A stretch of 64,000 nt of DNA from Mycolicibacterium aichiense. GTDB taxonomy: Bacteria; Actinomycetota; Actinomycetes; Mycobacteriales; Mycobacteriaceae. Each line of letters starts with the position of its first letter. Positions within the stretch are counted from its first letter, which is position 1. The position numbers and the translations under genes are program-made. The stretch lies in the NCBI RefSeq assembly GCF_010726245.1, contig NZ_AP022561.1, positions 186,001-250,000 of the forward strand, in the 5' to 3' direction. The notes beneath the pieces are model-generated. The model did no database searches. It was not told the origin of the DNA and saw only the letters and a list, made by a program, of their open reading frames with translations. Of the stretch, positions 48,936 through 57,510 are shown piece after piece.

Positions 48936-51179
48936 GTGACCACCGAGAAGATCGAGTTGGCCGCCACCGGCCAAGACGGCCGCCACCTCTACACCTGCCC
49001 GTTGTGTGAGGCCATGTGCGGCTTGGAGATTCAGGTCTCCGACGGCCGCGTCGCCAGCATCCGCGGGAACTCCGACGACGTCTGGAGCCGAGGGCACCTG
49101 TGCCCGAAGGGCGCATCGCTGGGCGCTATCCACGAAGACCCCGACCGGATCCGTAAGCCGATGGTCAAGGTCGACGGGCAGTGGCAGGAGGTCAGCTGGG
49201 ATGCCGCCTTCCGGCGCTGCACCGAACTGCTGACCCCGGTGATCGCCGAGCATGGCATCGGCGCGGTCACCTGCTACACCGGCAATCCGCTGGCGCACTC
49301 TTTCTCGCTGGGCCGCTACACCGGCGTCCTGCTGGGCATGTCTGGAATCCCCGTCAGCTACTCACCGGGCACCGTCGACCAGTGGCCGAAGAACCTCTCG
49401 TCGCATCTGATGTACGGCAACTGGTGGGGATTCCCGGTTCCCGACATCGAACGCACCGACCTGCTGGTGGTGATGGGCGCGAATCCGGCGGCCTCACAGG
49501 GCTCGCTGCTGGCCGCCCCCGATGTGATGGGCATCCTCGGCCGCATCGACAATGTGATCGTCATCGACCCCGTGCGCACCGCGACCGCGGCGAAGGCGAA
49601 CGAATGGCTACCGATCACCCCGGGCACCGACGCTGCACTGCTGCTCGCCGTCGTGCACACCTTGTTCGACGAAGACCTGGTCCGCATGGGCCGCCTGGCC
49701 GACCACGTCGACGGCGTCGATACCCTGCGGGCGGCCGCGGCCGACTGGTCACCGGAGCGGGTTGCCCCGGTGACGGGTATCGACGCGGACCGCATCAAAG
49801 ACCTCGCCCGCCAACTGGCGGGTACCGAACGAGCCGTGGTGTACGGGCGAATCGGGTTGTGCAATCAAGAGTTCGGGAGCCTGGCCAGCTGGCTGGTCGA
49901 CGTCGTCAACATTCTCACCGGCCACTTCGACACCGAGGGCGGTGCCATGTTCCCCCGGCCCGCGGTGTGGACTGTCACCGCCCAACCGCAGCCCGGTCTG
50001 GAGGGTGGGCTGGCCGAGTTCGGCCGCTGGCAGACCCGGGTTCGCGGCGCCAAGGAGGTACTCGGCCAGGTGCCGGTCTCGTGCCTGGCGGAGGAGATCG
50101 AAACACCAGGGGAGGGGCGGATTCGCGCGCTGATCACGGTGGCGGGCAACCCGGTGCTGTCGACGCCGCAAGGGCATCGCCTCGACGAGCTGTTGCCCGG
50201 CCTCGACGCGATGATCGCGGTTGACTTGTGGCTCAACGAAACCACTCGTCACGCCGATGTCATCCTGCCCGGCCTGTCGCCGCTGGAGCAGCCGCATCAC
50301 GACGACCTGATCCTGGCGTTCGCGATCAACAGCATCGCCAACTACTCGGCGCCGGTGTTCACCCCCGAGGATCCCGACCGCCCGGAGGAGTGGGAGATCT
50401 TGGTGCGGCTCACCGGCCTGTGCGCGGGTACGCCCGCCGAAGAGGTCGACGTCGCCGCGATCGACGACGGGTTCTTCGACTATCTGTGTTTCACTCAGGG
50501 ACTCGACGGCGGGCAGGTGCGCAGCCACTACACGCACGGCGGGCCGGAACGCATTCTCGATCTGACTCTGCGTACCGGACCATTCGGTGACCGCTACGGC
50601 GAGAATCCGGATGGGCTGAGCCTGGCGAAGCTCAAGGAGCAGCCCAACGGGATCAACTTCGGACCGATGGTGTCCCAGGTACCCGAGATCCTCAACACCT
50701 CCGACAAGAAGATCCGTCTGGCCCCGCAGTATCTGCTCGACGACATCCCGCGACTGGGCCGGCGTCTCGATCGCGAGCCCGACGAGCTGGTGCTGGTGAG
50801 CCGGCGCCATCTGAGGTCGAACAACTCGTGGCTGCACAATGTTTCGGCCTTGATGAGGGGCCGTGACCGCTGCACCCTGCTGATGCATCCCGATGACGCC
50901 GCTCGCCGCGGTGTCGCCGCCGGGCAGACGGTGTCCGTTCAGTCCTCGGCTGGACGCATCGAGGTGCCGGTGGAGGTGACCGACGCCATCAAGCCCGGTG
51001 TGGTGTCGATGCCGCACGGCTGGGGCCACGGCAAACCCGGGACACGGATGTCGGTGGCCAACGGGTCACCCGGGGTCAACACCAACATCCTGTCGCCACC
51101 GACATTCCTCGACGAACCGTCGGGCAACGGTGCGCTGAACGGGATCCCGGTGACCGTCGCCGCTGCCCCGGCCGGTTAG
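48936..51179 (+). CDS. Molybdopterin oxidoreductase of the formate dehydrogenase/nitrate reductase type (Rv0197-like)
   Basis: The 747-residue protein has an N-terminal [4Fe-4S] site (CPLCEAMCGL, then HLCPKG). Bis-MGD binding regions follow, including TDLLVVMGANPAASQG near residue 170, and a C-terminal dinucleotide-binding domain contains LVSRRHLRSNNSWLHN. No Sec (TGA) codon is present, and the position after GTVDQWPKN shows no cysteine, so the molybdenum ligand is not obvious. There is no Tat signal, so it is probably cytosolic. It resembles M. tuberculosis Rv0197, which lies elsewhere in that genome. The substrate is unknown. Confidence 0.85.
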   Translation: MTTEKIELAATGQDGRHLYTCPLCEAMCGLEIQVSDGRVASIRGNSDDVWSRGHLCPKGASLGAIHEDPDRIRKPMVKVDGQWQEVSWDAAFRRCTELLTPVIAEHGIGAVTCYTGNPLAHSFSLGRYTGVLLGMSGIPVSYSPGTVDQWPKNLSSHLMYGNWWGFPVPDIERTDLLVVMGANPAASQGSLLAAPDVMGILGRIDNVIVIDPVRTATAAKANEWLPITPGTDAALLLAVVHTLFDEDLVRMGRLADHVDGVDTLRAAAADWSPERVAPVTGIDADRIKDLARQLAGTERAVVYGRIGLCNQEFGSLASWLVDVVNILTGHFDTEGGAMFPRPAVWTVTAQPQPGLEGGLAEFGRWQTRVRGAKEVLGQVPVSCLAEEIETPGEGRIRALITVAGNPVLSTPQGHRLDELLPGLDAMIAVDLWLNETTRHADVILPGLSPLEQPHHDDLILAFAINSIANYSAPVFTPEDPDRPEEWEILVRLTGLCAGTPAEEVDVAAIDDGFFDYLCFTQGLDGGQVRSHYTHGGPERILDLTLRTGPFGDRYGENPDGLSLAKLKEQPNGINFGPMVSQVPEILNTSDKKIRLAPQYLLDDIPRLGRRLDREPDELVLVSRRHLRSNNSWLHNVSALMRGRDRCTLLMHPDDAARRGVAAGQTVSVQSSAGRIEVPVEVTDAIKPGVVSMPHGWGHGKPGTRMSVANGSPGVNTNILSPPTFLDEPSGNGALNGIPVTVAAAPAG

Positions 51180-52456
51180 CCGCAGTTCGGCTCGACCCGC
51201 AACACTACCGTCGCGTGCGATGGAATCGCCTCGCCCGCAAGGTCACTCGGGGTGCTGCTGACGGCGTGGGTCCACAGATCGCGAACCCGGTAACACGGGG
51301 TGCGGGGCAGGCCCACGGCGGCTGCGGTGGTGACAATCGTTGCGGGCTGTGAATCCGGGTTGGTCATCGAGATCGCGACCGCGCCCCCGGCCAGCGGCTT
51401 GACCATGATCCGCCGGTCCCCGGCGAGGGGGCGGCCCTGCCTGACGAGCCGGTCCTGGTCGACCGCGATGATGTCGGGATTGATCAGCAGCTCGCGGGTC
51501 TGCCCGGACATGGTGCGAATGTCGTTGCCGGCCAACAGCGGTGCCGCCATCATCGCCCACAGCGAGACGTGGGTGCGCTGCTCGTCGAGGGTCATACTCG
51601 GGCCGTGCTCGCCAGCCAAGGTCTCGACCATCCCCTGATGGTCGGCGACGAAGTCCGGCCAGGAGATGCCGGCCACCAACATGTCCGGGTCGTTGAAGTA
51701 GCCGGGCCGGCTGCGGGTGGCCAGCGGGACGTCGGCGTCGACCTGCTCGGTGACCCCGAATACCGGGCCGGCCGTCCCGGTCTGGCTGTGCCACACCGGA
51801 ACCAGGTCGATCGTGGTGCGCGACATGTCGGCGATTCCCGACCAGTCGTAGTCGGAGCCGGCGGACGGGTCACCTGAGGTGTTCGGGTTGATGCTGTACA
51901 AGATCTGTCTTCCACTGCGCTGCAGCGCATCCCGCATGGCGGTGAACGCGCTTTCCTGATCCGATCGGTTCTGGTCGGTACTGCACCAGTCGTATTTCAG
52001 GTAGTCCACACCCCACCGCGCGAACGTGGCCGCGTCGGCCGCTTCGTGGCCCCTGCTGGCGTTCGCTGCGCCGAGTCCGCACAGCTCGTAGCTGGGGCTG
52101 GCGTACAGGCCCAACAGCATCCCGTGGGCGTGGACGTACTGCGCCACAGCCGGGATGCCACCGGGAAACCGGCTCGGGTCGGCCCGCAGATCGCCGGCAC
52201 TGTCACGGGTCCCGGCCGCCCAGCCGGCATCGAGATTCACATAGCGGTACCCGGCGTCGCGCATCCCGGAGGACACCATCGCGTCGACGGTCTCGTCCAC
52301 GGTGCGCTCGGACAACGGGATGCCGGAGTTCCACGAGTTCCACCCCATCGGCGGGATGAGGGCCGCTGGTGCAGGCCGGGCAGGCGGCCGGCCGCAGGCC
52401 GCGACGCCCGCAGCCAGCAGAACTAGGCAGCCGAGGAGCGTCGGTAGTCGGCGCAT
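51176..52456 (-). CDS. GH27-family glycosidase lipoprotein (alpha-galactosidase type)
   Basis: The 426-residue protein has a signal peptide with lipobox near residues 17-21 (AGVAAC) and a GH27 (beta/alpha)8 barrel. Landmarks are PPMGWNSWN, GYRYVNLDAGW, GMLLGLYASP, the nucleophile Asp in DYLKYDWC and the acid/base Asp in PGYFNDPDML. A beta-sandwich C-terminal domain follows. GH27 acts on alpha-galactosides, alpha-GalNAc or beta-L-arabinopyranosides. Being lipid-anchored outside, it could trim wall or imported glycans. The ATG at 52456 lies 6 nt after TACCCT. Its start lies inside the 3' end of the preceding gene. Confidence 0.9.
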   Translation of the reverse strand: MRRLPTLLGCLVLLAAGVAACGRPPARPAPAALIPPMGWNSWNSGIPLSERTVDETVDAMVSSGMRDAGYRYVNLDAGWAAGTRDSAGDLRADPSRFPGGIPAVAQYVHAHGMLLGLYASPSYELCGLGAANASRGHEAADAATFARWGVDYLKYDWCSTDQNRSDQESAFTAMRDALQRSGRQILYSINPNTSGDPSAGSDYDWSGIADMSRTTIDLVPVWHSQTGTAGPVFGVTEQVDADVPLATRSRPGYFNDPDMLVAGISWPDFVADHQGMVETLAGEHGPSMTLDEQRTHVSLWAMMAAPLLAGNDIRTMSGQTRELLINPDIIAVDQDRLVRQGRPLAGDRRIMVKPLAGGAVAISMTNPDSQPATIVTTAAAVGLPRTPCYRVRDLWTHAVSSTPSDLAGEAIPSHATVVLRVEPNCG

Positions 52457-52731
52457 AGCGCAAGGGTAGGAGGTGCTTCCCCGAAGTGAGCGTGTGCCCG
52501 GGTCATCACCTGTTCGGCCTGCGCCGGGTCGGTGGTGTCGGCGGCGATCAACAGCAACCGAGCGCTGCTGTGGCCGTGGCCGATTCGCACCAGGCCTGCC
52601 GCGTTCCGGTCGACGGCCACCACGCGGTTGCCGGCCGCCAGCAGTGCTCGGGCCAGCCGATATCCGCGGTCCGTTCCGGCGTCGAGGACCAGAACGAAGG
52701 GGCTGTCCTTGGTTTTCGCTGGAAATGCCAT
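52423..52731 (-). CDS. Short Rossmann-like protein, SDR N-terminal half
   Basis: The 102-residue protein (MAFPAKTKDSPFVLVLDAG) resembles the first half of a short-chain dehydrogenase. It has a beta strand, a glycine-poor turn DAGTDRGYRLARALLAAG, an acidic strand end VVAVDRN and a possible cofactor-end strand. It stops before any catalytic YxxxK. The ATG at 52731 follows GGGGG. The last 34 bases overlap the GH27 gene on the same strand. It may be a remnant or a genuine small nucleotide-binding protein. Confidence 0.5.
   Translation of the reverse strand: MAFPAKTKDSPFVLVLDAGTDRGYRLARALLAAGNRVVAVDRNAAGLVRIGHGHSSARLLLIAADTTDPAQAEQVMTRAHAHFGEAPPTLALCADYRRSSAA
52463..52468 (-). promoter_or_regulatory. 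-10 element TACCCT, leaderless start of the GH27 gene
   Basis: TACCCT ends 6 nt before the ATG at 52456, inside the Rossmann-like gene. No ribosome site is visible. Confidence 0.4.
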
Positions 52732-52842
52732 GCCCCCATCCAACGGTCCGGACGTGAGTGACGGCTTTGTCGCTGCTGGGAATTTCTGCTGCGAAGCATG
52801 ATCCGACACCGTGTACCACCTCACCTCCGTACACTCCGGCGA

Positions 52843-53610
52843 ATGAGCGATATCGACGTCGAATCGATCCGGACCGCCGGGGCGGCCATCGGCGAGGCCA
52901 TCAGCGTGTTCATGCTCAACCCGGACACCTTCGAAAAGAGTCTCGCGGCCGGCTATCCGGACCCGTTCGCCGCGTACTTCGCCGGCCGCGGCGGCGTCCT
53001 CGGCGACGCCACCGGCACCACGGTCACCGCGGTGTTCGCCGTCTTCGAACCGAACCTTGCGCGGTCGTGCTGGGAGAACGGCGTCGCGGTGCACCCCGCG
53101 TCGGAAAGTTGCCGGCTCTACTGGGATCAGCTCGCCGAGTTCGGCAGGACCTACCTCGCCGGGGCCGAGGGGCTGGACCGCGTCGCCGAGCTGGGGGAGA
53201 AGGTCATCGCCGGCGCCCCCGAACCCGGCCTGCCGCTGTATGCGGGCTGGCGGGCCATGCCGCTGGCCGACGACGCTCCCGCACGCGCCCTCCAGGTGAT
53301 GATGGTGCTACGGGAACTGCGTGCCGCCGTGCACTTCAACGCCCTGACGATCTCCGGGCTGAGCCCCGTCGAGGCGCACATCCTCAATCACGGCACGGAC
53401 TACGCCGCGTTCATGGGCTGGCAGCCGCCGTACGTCGACGCTGCCGGCAAGGAAGACGTCTACGACCAGGTCGAGGACCTCACAAACCGTCGGATGGCGC
53501 AGATCTACGAGTCGGCGCTGACGGCGGCCGAGGCCGACGAGCTGGCCCGGTTGAGCGTGGCCGCGCTGGCGACGTTGAAGGCCAGCGCACCGGCCCCCGT
53601 CGGCGCCTGA
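52843..53610 (+). CDS. SCO6745-family protein
   Basis: The 255-residue soluble, mostly helical protein matches the actinobacterial SCO6745 group as I recall it. Features are a helical N-terminus (IRTAGAAIGEAISVFMLNPDT), a central LPLYAGWRAMPLADDAPARA and a conserved VEAHILNHGTDYAAFMGWQPPY. Some members are annotated as DNA-binding, but no helix-turn-helix is obvious here. The ATG at 52843 was chosen because conservation begins there. The gene starts divergently from the Rossmann-like gene and precedes a kinase gene by 56 bases. Confidence 0.65.
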   Translation: MSDIDVESIRTAGAAIGEAISVFMLNPDTFEKSLAAGYPDPFAAYFAGRGGVLGDATGTTVTAVFAVFEPNLARSCWENGVAVHPASESCRLYWDQLAEFGRTYLAGAEGLDRVAELGEKVIAGAPEPGLPLYAGWRAMPLADDAPARALQVMMVLRELRAAVHFNALTISGLSPVEAHILNHGTDYAAFMGWQPPYVDAAGKEDVYDQVEDLTNRRMAQIYESALTAAEADELARLSVAALATLKASAPAPVGA

Positions 53611-53654
53611 CACCGGTTTGCTGCGTTGGTTCGATGGCGGACCCAGACACCCCT

Positions 53655-53660
53655 TAAGAT
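53655..53660 (+). promoter_or_regulatory. -10 element TAAGAT, leaderless start of the kinase gene
   Basis: TAAGAT ends 6 nt before the ATG at 53667. Confidence 0.5.
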
Positions 53661-53666
53661 GCCCCA

Positions 53667-54929
53667 ATGCCGTTAGCTGACGGCCAGATCGTCGCGGGTT
53701 ACACCATCCTGCGGACACTGGGCGCCGGAGGGATGGGCGAGGTGTACCTCGTCCAGCACCCCCGGCTGCCCCGGCACGACGCACTCAAGGTGCTCGGTTC
53801 CGCGGTCAGCGCCGACGACGAATACCGCAAGCGGTTCAACCTCGAAGCCGACATGGTGGCCACGCTGTCGAACCGGCACATCGTGACGATCTACGACCGC
53901 GGCGAGTTCGACGACAAGCTGTGGATCGCGATGGAGTACATCGACGGCACCGACGCCTCCCGGCTGCTCGCCGAGCGTTACCCGTACGGGATGCCACCGG
54001 CCGAGGTGGTGCGGATCATCACCGGGGTCGCCGAAGCCCTGGACTACGCGCACAGTCGCGGACTGCTCCACCGCGACGTCAAACCCGCCAACATCCTTTT
54101 GGGTCTTCCCGGCACGGGTGACGAGCGAGTGATGCTCGCAGACTTCGGAATTGCCCGTTGGATGGGTCAGTCGAGCGATCTGACCGGAACCAATATGACC
54201 GTCGGAACCGTCGCCTACGCCGCCCCTGAACAACTCAAGGGCGAACAGATCGACGGTCATGCCGATCAGTACGCGCTGGCCGCGACGGCATACCACCTGC
54301 TGACCGGCATGCCGCCGTTCCAACACACCAATCCGGCGATCGTGATCAGCCAGCATCTGAGCTCCGATCCGCCCGCCATCGGCAACAAGAGGCCCGAACT
54401 CGCCTGCCTGAGCCCGGTTTTCGCCAAGGCGCTGGCCAAGGATGCCGGCAAGCGCTACACCCGCTGCATCGACTTCGCGCGAGCGCTGCAGCAGGGCATC
54501 GGCACCGCCGAACGGCAGACCGGTGCGACCGACGTGACGAGTTCGGCACCGGTGCCCGGTGCTTCGGTGAGGGCTGGTGCGGGTCGCCACGCCAGGCCGG
54601 AGTCCGGCCCGTCACGCCGGCGGCTGCTGATCCCGGCGATCCTGGGTGCGGTGGTGATCATCGCCGGTGCGGCCGCGGGCCTTTCGCTCCTGCTCGGTCA
54701 CCGCGGTGTGAACACCACCACGACCGCACACACCCCGGCGCCACCGCCTGCGGTCTCGAGTCGGATGGATCTGCCGGTCGTGGTGATCGGCGCGAACTGT
54801 GCTGTCCTCGGCGCAGCCGCGGTCAGCGAGAAGGGCGCGCCTGCCTACTGCGCGCACGCGGCTGCCGGCGCCGATCCGATCGTGTGGTCGCTGCAGCCCG
54901 AGAAACTGGCGACCGGCGGCTCAGGCTAG
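53667..54929 (+). CDS. Membrane Ser/Thr protein kinase (Pkn type)
   Basis: The 420-residue receptor-like kinase has a cytosolic kinase domain (about 10-270). Visible parts are the glycine loop LGAGGMGEVYLV, Lys41 in HDALKVL, the catalytic HRDVKPANIL (His135 to Leu144) and DFG (LADFGIARW). A juxtamembrane linker and one helix (about 313-336) follow. The short outside domain of about 80 residues has two cysteines likely to form a disulfide. It resembles PknF/PknI/PknH-type kinases but lacks a recognised sensor domain. Neighbouring genes include small secreted proteins and a permease, which could be targets. Confidence 0.93.
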   Translation: MPLADGQIVAGYTILRTLGAGGMGEVYLVQHPRLPRHDALKVLGSAVSADDEYRKRFNLEADMVATLSNRHIVTIYDRGEFDDKLWIAMEYIDGTDASRLLAERYPYGMPPAEVVRIITGVAEALDYAHSRGLLHRDVKPANILLGLPGTGDERVMLADFGIARWMGQSSDLTGTNMTVGTVAYAAPEQLKGEQIDGHADQYALAATAYHLLTGMPPFQHTNPAIVISQHLSSDPPAIGNKRPELACLSPVFAKALAKDAGKRYTRCIDFARALQQGIGTAERQTGATDVTSSAPVPGASVRAGAGRHARPESGPSRRRLLIPAILGAVVIIAGAAAGLSLLLGHRGVNTTTTAHTPAPPPAVSSRMDLPVVVIGANCAVLGAAAVSEKGAPAYCAHAAAGADPIVWSLQPEKLATGGSG

Positions 54930-54960
54930 CGCCGCCGGCCGACTCCACCCGCACGGCGGA

Positions 54961-55314
54961 TTACAGCGGAATCCACTGCCCCAGGAACCAGAAGCCCCAG
55001 CCTGCCCCGTTGCCGGCCGGCATCGGCTGGACCCACTGGCCGTTCCAGTTGAACGGCTGGTGGTCTTGACGAGCCTGATCGACGTTGCGATGCTGCCAGT
55101 CGCCCGGACCGTTGTTCTGGTTGCCGGGCCCGTTGTTCTGGTCGGGTCCATTGTTCCACCCATTGTTGGGGCCCTGGCAGTTCTGCGGACCGGGGCCGCC
55201 GCACTGGCCGGGATCGGCGCTCGCGGTTCCGATACCGAGCCCGAACAGTCCTGCCGCACCGATGCCGACCGCCGCGGTCGAGGTGTAGACCAATCGTCTG
55301 AGATTCATCGTCAT
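54961..55314 (-). CDS. Small secreted Asn/Gly/Pro-rich protein
   Basis: The 117-residue protein has a clear signal peptide ending in GTASA-DPG (about 33). The mature part is rich in N-N-G-P-G repeats with a cysteine pair (QCGGPGPQNC), and ends in an aromatic motif (GWGFWFLGQWIPL). It belongs to a loose class of small secreted mycobacterial proteins without known function. Two nearby ATG codons (55314 and two codons later) are both possible starts. It is convergent with the kinase gene. Confidence 0.68.
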   Translation of the reverse strand: MTMNLRRLVYTSTAAVGIGAAGLFGLGIGTASADPGQCGGPGPQNCQGPNNGWNNGPDQNNGPGNQNNGPGDWQHRNVDQARQDHQPFNWNGQWVQPMPAGNGAGWGFWFLGQWIPL

Positions 55315-55541
55315 ATCCGTTTCGTTGCTCGAGTTTCGCTTGCGGTGACGACGTTATGGACCGGGGATTTGTGCCAGCTGTGACACGAATTGGCGCGCGC
55401 TGAGGGAGTCATAACGTATCGAAAACGGTCTGGTATCAGTGACTTTGCTAAACATCCAGGTGTTCGCGAGTTTGTTGCCAGCCGACTCTACGAACTTTCG
55501 GCGTTGTGGCGCATGGCTTTTGCGCACGTAAATAGTTAGAC

Positions 55542-55949
55542 ATGTCAGCTGTGAACACAGGAATCCGGTCAGTGCTTCTGATGGCATCCGTTTGCGCCGT
55601 GGTGGTCATGGGTGCGGTCGGCTGCGGATCAAAGGCCACCACGGGACCGACAACCGTCACCGTCACGTCGACACCGACCACGACGACGACCACCGCCGCT
55701 CCTGCGACGCATCATCAGTACAACTCCGGCTCAGGGGGCGGAGCGCAACCGCAGCAGACCGTCGTCGAGACCCAGGCGCCGCAGACCGTCACCGCGACTC
55801 AAGACCCGCAGACCGTGACCAATACCGAAACGGCAACGCAGACTGAGACATCCGTGGCCACCTCGATCGCCACCGCTACCCAGACCGTCACGGTGGCGCC
55901 GAACCGGCCGTTCGGGCCGAATGGCTTCGGCAACCGCAACGGCGGCTAA
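55542..55949 (+). CDS. Thr-rich lipoprotein
   Basis: The 135-residue protein has a signal peptide with lipobox MGAVGC (about 23-28). Most of the rest is a Thr/Gln/Val repeat of the type QTVTxTQxPQTVTN, ending in an Asn/Gly-rich tail. Such threonine-rich stalks are often O-mannosylated in mycobacteria. Function is unknown. Its stop overlaps that of the convergent APC permease by four bases. Confidence 0.68.
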   Translation: MSAVNTGIRSVLLMASVCAVVVMGAVGCGSKATTGPTTVTVTSTPTTTTTTAAPATHHQYNSGSGGGAQPQQTVVETQAPQTVTATQDPQTVTNTETATQTETSVATSIATATQTVTVAPNRPFGPNGFGNRNGG

Positions 55950-57445
55950 CTGCGTTCTCTGGGCAGCGTCTGGCCGCGGAAGAAGGCCGGAGCCTTGAGG
56001 TTCCACAGGATCATCAGCACCACACCGAACGCCAGGCTGAGCACGCCGACGACGAACGCGGTGCCGATGCCCAGCAGGGAACCGCCCGAACCTGTGCTCG
56101 GATCGGCCATCAGGTACGCCTCGACGACGCCCACCGGGATCAGGATCAACGCACCGATGCCGGGCAGGATCACCTGCCCCATCGCCGTGCGCCACGAACG
56201 AAAAGCGGTGCGCCAGAAGTACACCACCGAGGAGATCGCCACCACGGAGTAGTACGTCATGATCGCGATGCCCACGCTGTAAACCGAATCCGACACCACG
56301 CTGTCGCTGACCACATCCAGCACGCAATAGATCACCAGGCTGGTCACGCCGATCACCCAGGTCGCGTACTTGGGCGTCGAGCTCGCTTCGCTCACCGAGG
56401 CGAACCGGTCCGGCAACGCCCGGTAGGTCGCCATCGACAACAGCCCGCGAGCCGTCGGCATCACGGTGGACATCGTCGCCGAGAACGCGGACAACCCGAC
56501 CACCAGCGCTGCCAGCATCGCGCCGCGTTCGCCGATGGACTGGGTGGCCAGCGTGGTGAACACGTCGTCGACGTTGCCCTCGTGAGTCAGGCTCGTGTCA
56601 CTGTTCGGGTCGATACCGGCGAACGCCAGCGCCGCGACGGAGAAGATCACGTAGGTGGCAACCGTGATCAGGATCGCGGTGACGCCGCTGCGACCGGCGT
56701 CGGCCGACGTTCCGGAGGTTTCCTCGGACATCGCCAGTGAGGCGTCGAAACCCCAGAAGATGAAGATAGCCACCAGGAAGCCGCCCAGTAGACCGCTGAA
56801 GTCGTGAATTGCGAACGGGTTGAACCACTCCCAGGAGAACGACTCAGCGCTTGCGCTCTGCCCACCGCGGAATACCGGGATGATCATGATGATCGCGAAC
56901 AGCAGCAGCCCGCCATACTGGATGATCGTCAGGATCAGGGTGGTGCGGGATGATTCTTCGGCACCGCGGGCCACCAGCCACGTTGTCAGCAGGATGAATC
57001 CCGTGGCGACGATGATGTCGAACCACACCGGCGAGGAGTCCATGCCCACCAGCACCGCGGCGGCGTTGGTCAGGATCCCGGCGGCGCCGACACCGGCCAG
57101 GATCGACGACAGCACCAGCGCGAAACCGCCCATCCAGCCGATGTGCGGGGCGATCGCCTTGGAGCCCCAGGTGAACACGGTGCCGGCATCCGGTGCGGCG
57201 TCGGTGAGGTGCTTGTAGGCCAGTGCGACGAAGTACATCGGGATCACGGCGATGATGAAGACGATGGGGAGCTGATAGCCCGATTCCTCCGCGCCGTGCC
57301 CGAGTGCACCGGTCAGCGAATAGGCCGGAGCGGTGGCCGCCAGACCGATGGCGACCGCTCCCACGAGGGAGACGGATCCCTTCTTGAGGCCTTTGGAGCG
57401 CAGGCCGTGCATCAACGGATCGACGATTGCTGCGTCTTCGGCCAT
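55946..57445 (-). CDS. APC-family amino acid permease
   Basis: The 499-residue transporter has about 12 helices. The APC signature is VAIGLAATAPAYSLTGALG in helix 1 and GWMGGFALVLSSILAGVGA further on. A characteristic SATMSTVMPTARGLLSMATYRALPDRFASVS lies near helix 8. It imports an amino acid or polyamine with protons; the substrate cannot be read from sequence. The ATG at 57445 was chosen because the protein N-terminus is typical there. The frame extends upstream only through the next gene. It is 65 bases downstream of a minus-strand secreted-protein gene. Confidence 0.88.
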   Translation of the reverse strand: MAEDAAIVDPLMHGLRSKGLKKGSVSLVGAVAIGLAATAPAYSLTGALGHGAEESGYQLPIVFIIAVIPMYFVALAYKHLTDAAPDAGTVFTWGSKAIAPHIGWMGGFALVLSSILAGVGAAGILTNAAAVLVGMDSSPVWFDIIVATGFILLTTWLVARGAEESSRTTLILTIIQYGGLLLFAIIMIIPVFRGGQSASAESFSWEWFNPFAIHDFSGLLGGFLVAIFIFWGFDASLAMSEETSGTSADAGRSGVTAILITVATYVIFSVAALAFAGIDPNSDTSLTHEGNVDDVFTTLATQSIGERGAMLAALVVGLSAFSATMSTVMPTARGLLSMATYRALPDRFASVSEASSTPKYATWVIGVTSLVIYCVLDVVSDSVVSDSVYSVGIAIMTYYSVVAISSVVYFWRTAFRSWRTAMGQVILPGIGALILIPVGVVEAYLMADPSTGSGGSLLGIGTAFVVGVLSLAFGVVLMILWNLKAPAFFRGQTLPRERS

Positions 57446-57510
57446 CAGCGGATTGTGCCACCGCAGGTGCCGAATGAGCGTCGTTACGGCGGGATCGAAC
57501 CGCCGTCGGG

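Noticed and set aside
52457..52834. Upstream extension of the GH27 frame
   Set aside because: It overlaps the Rossmann-like gene in another frame and would bury the lipoprotein signal peptide.
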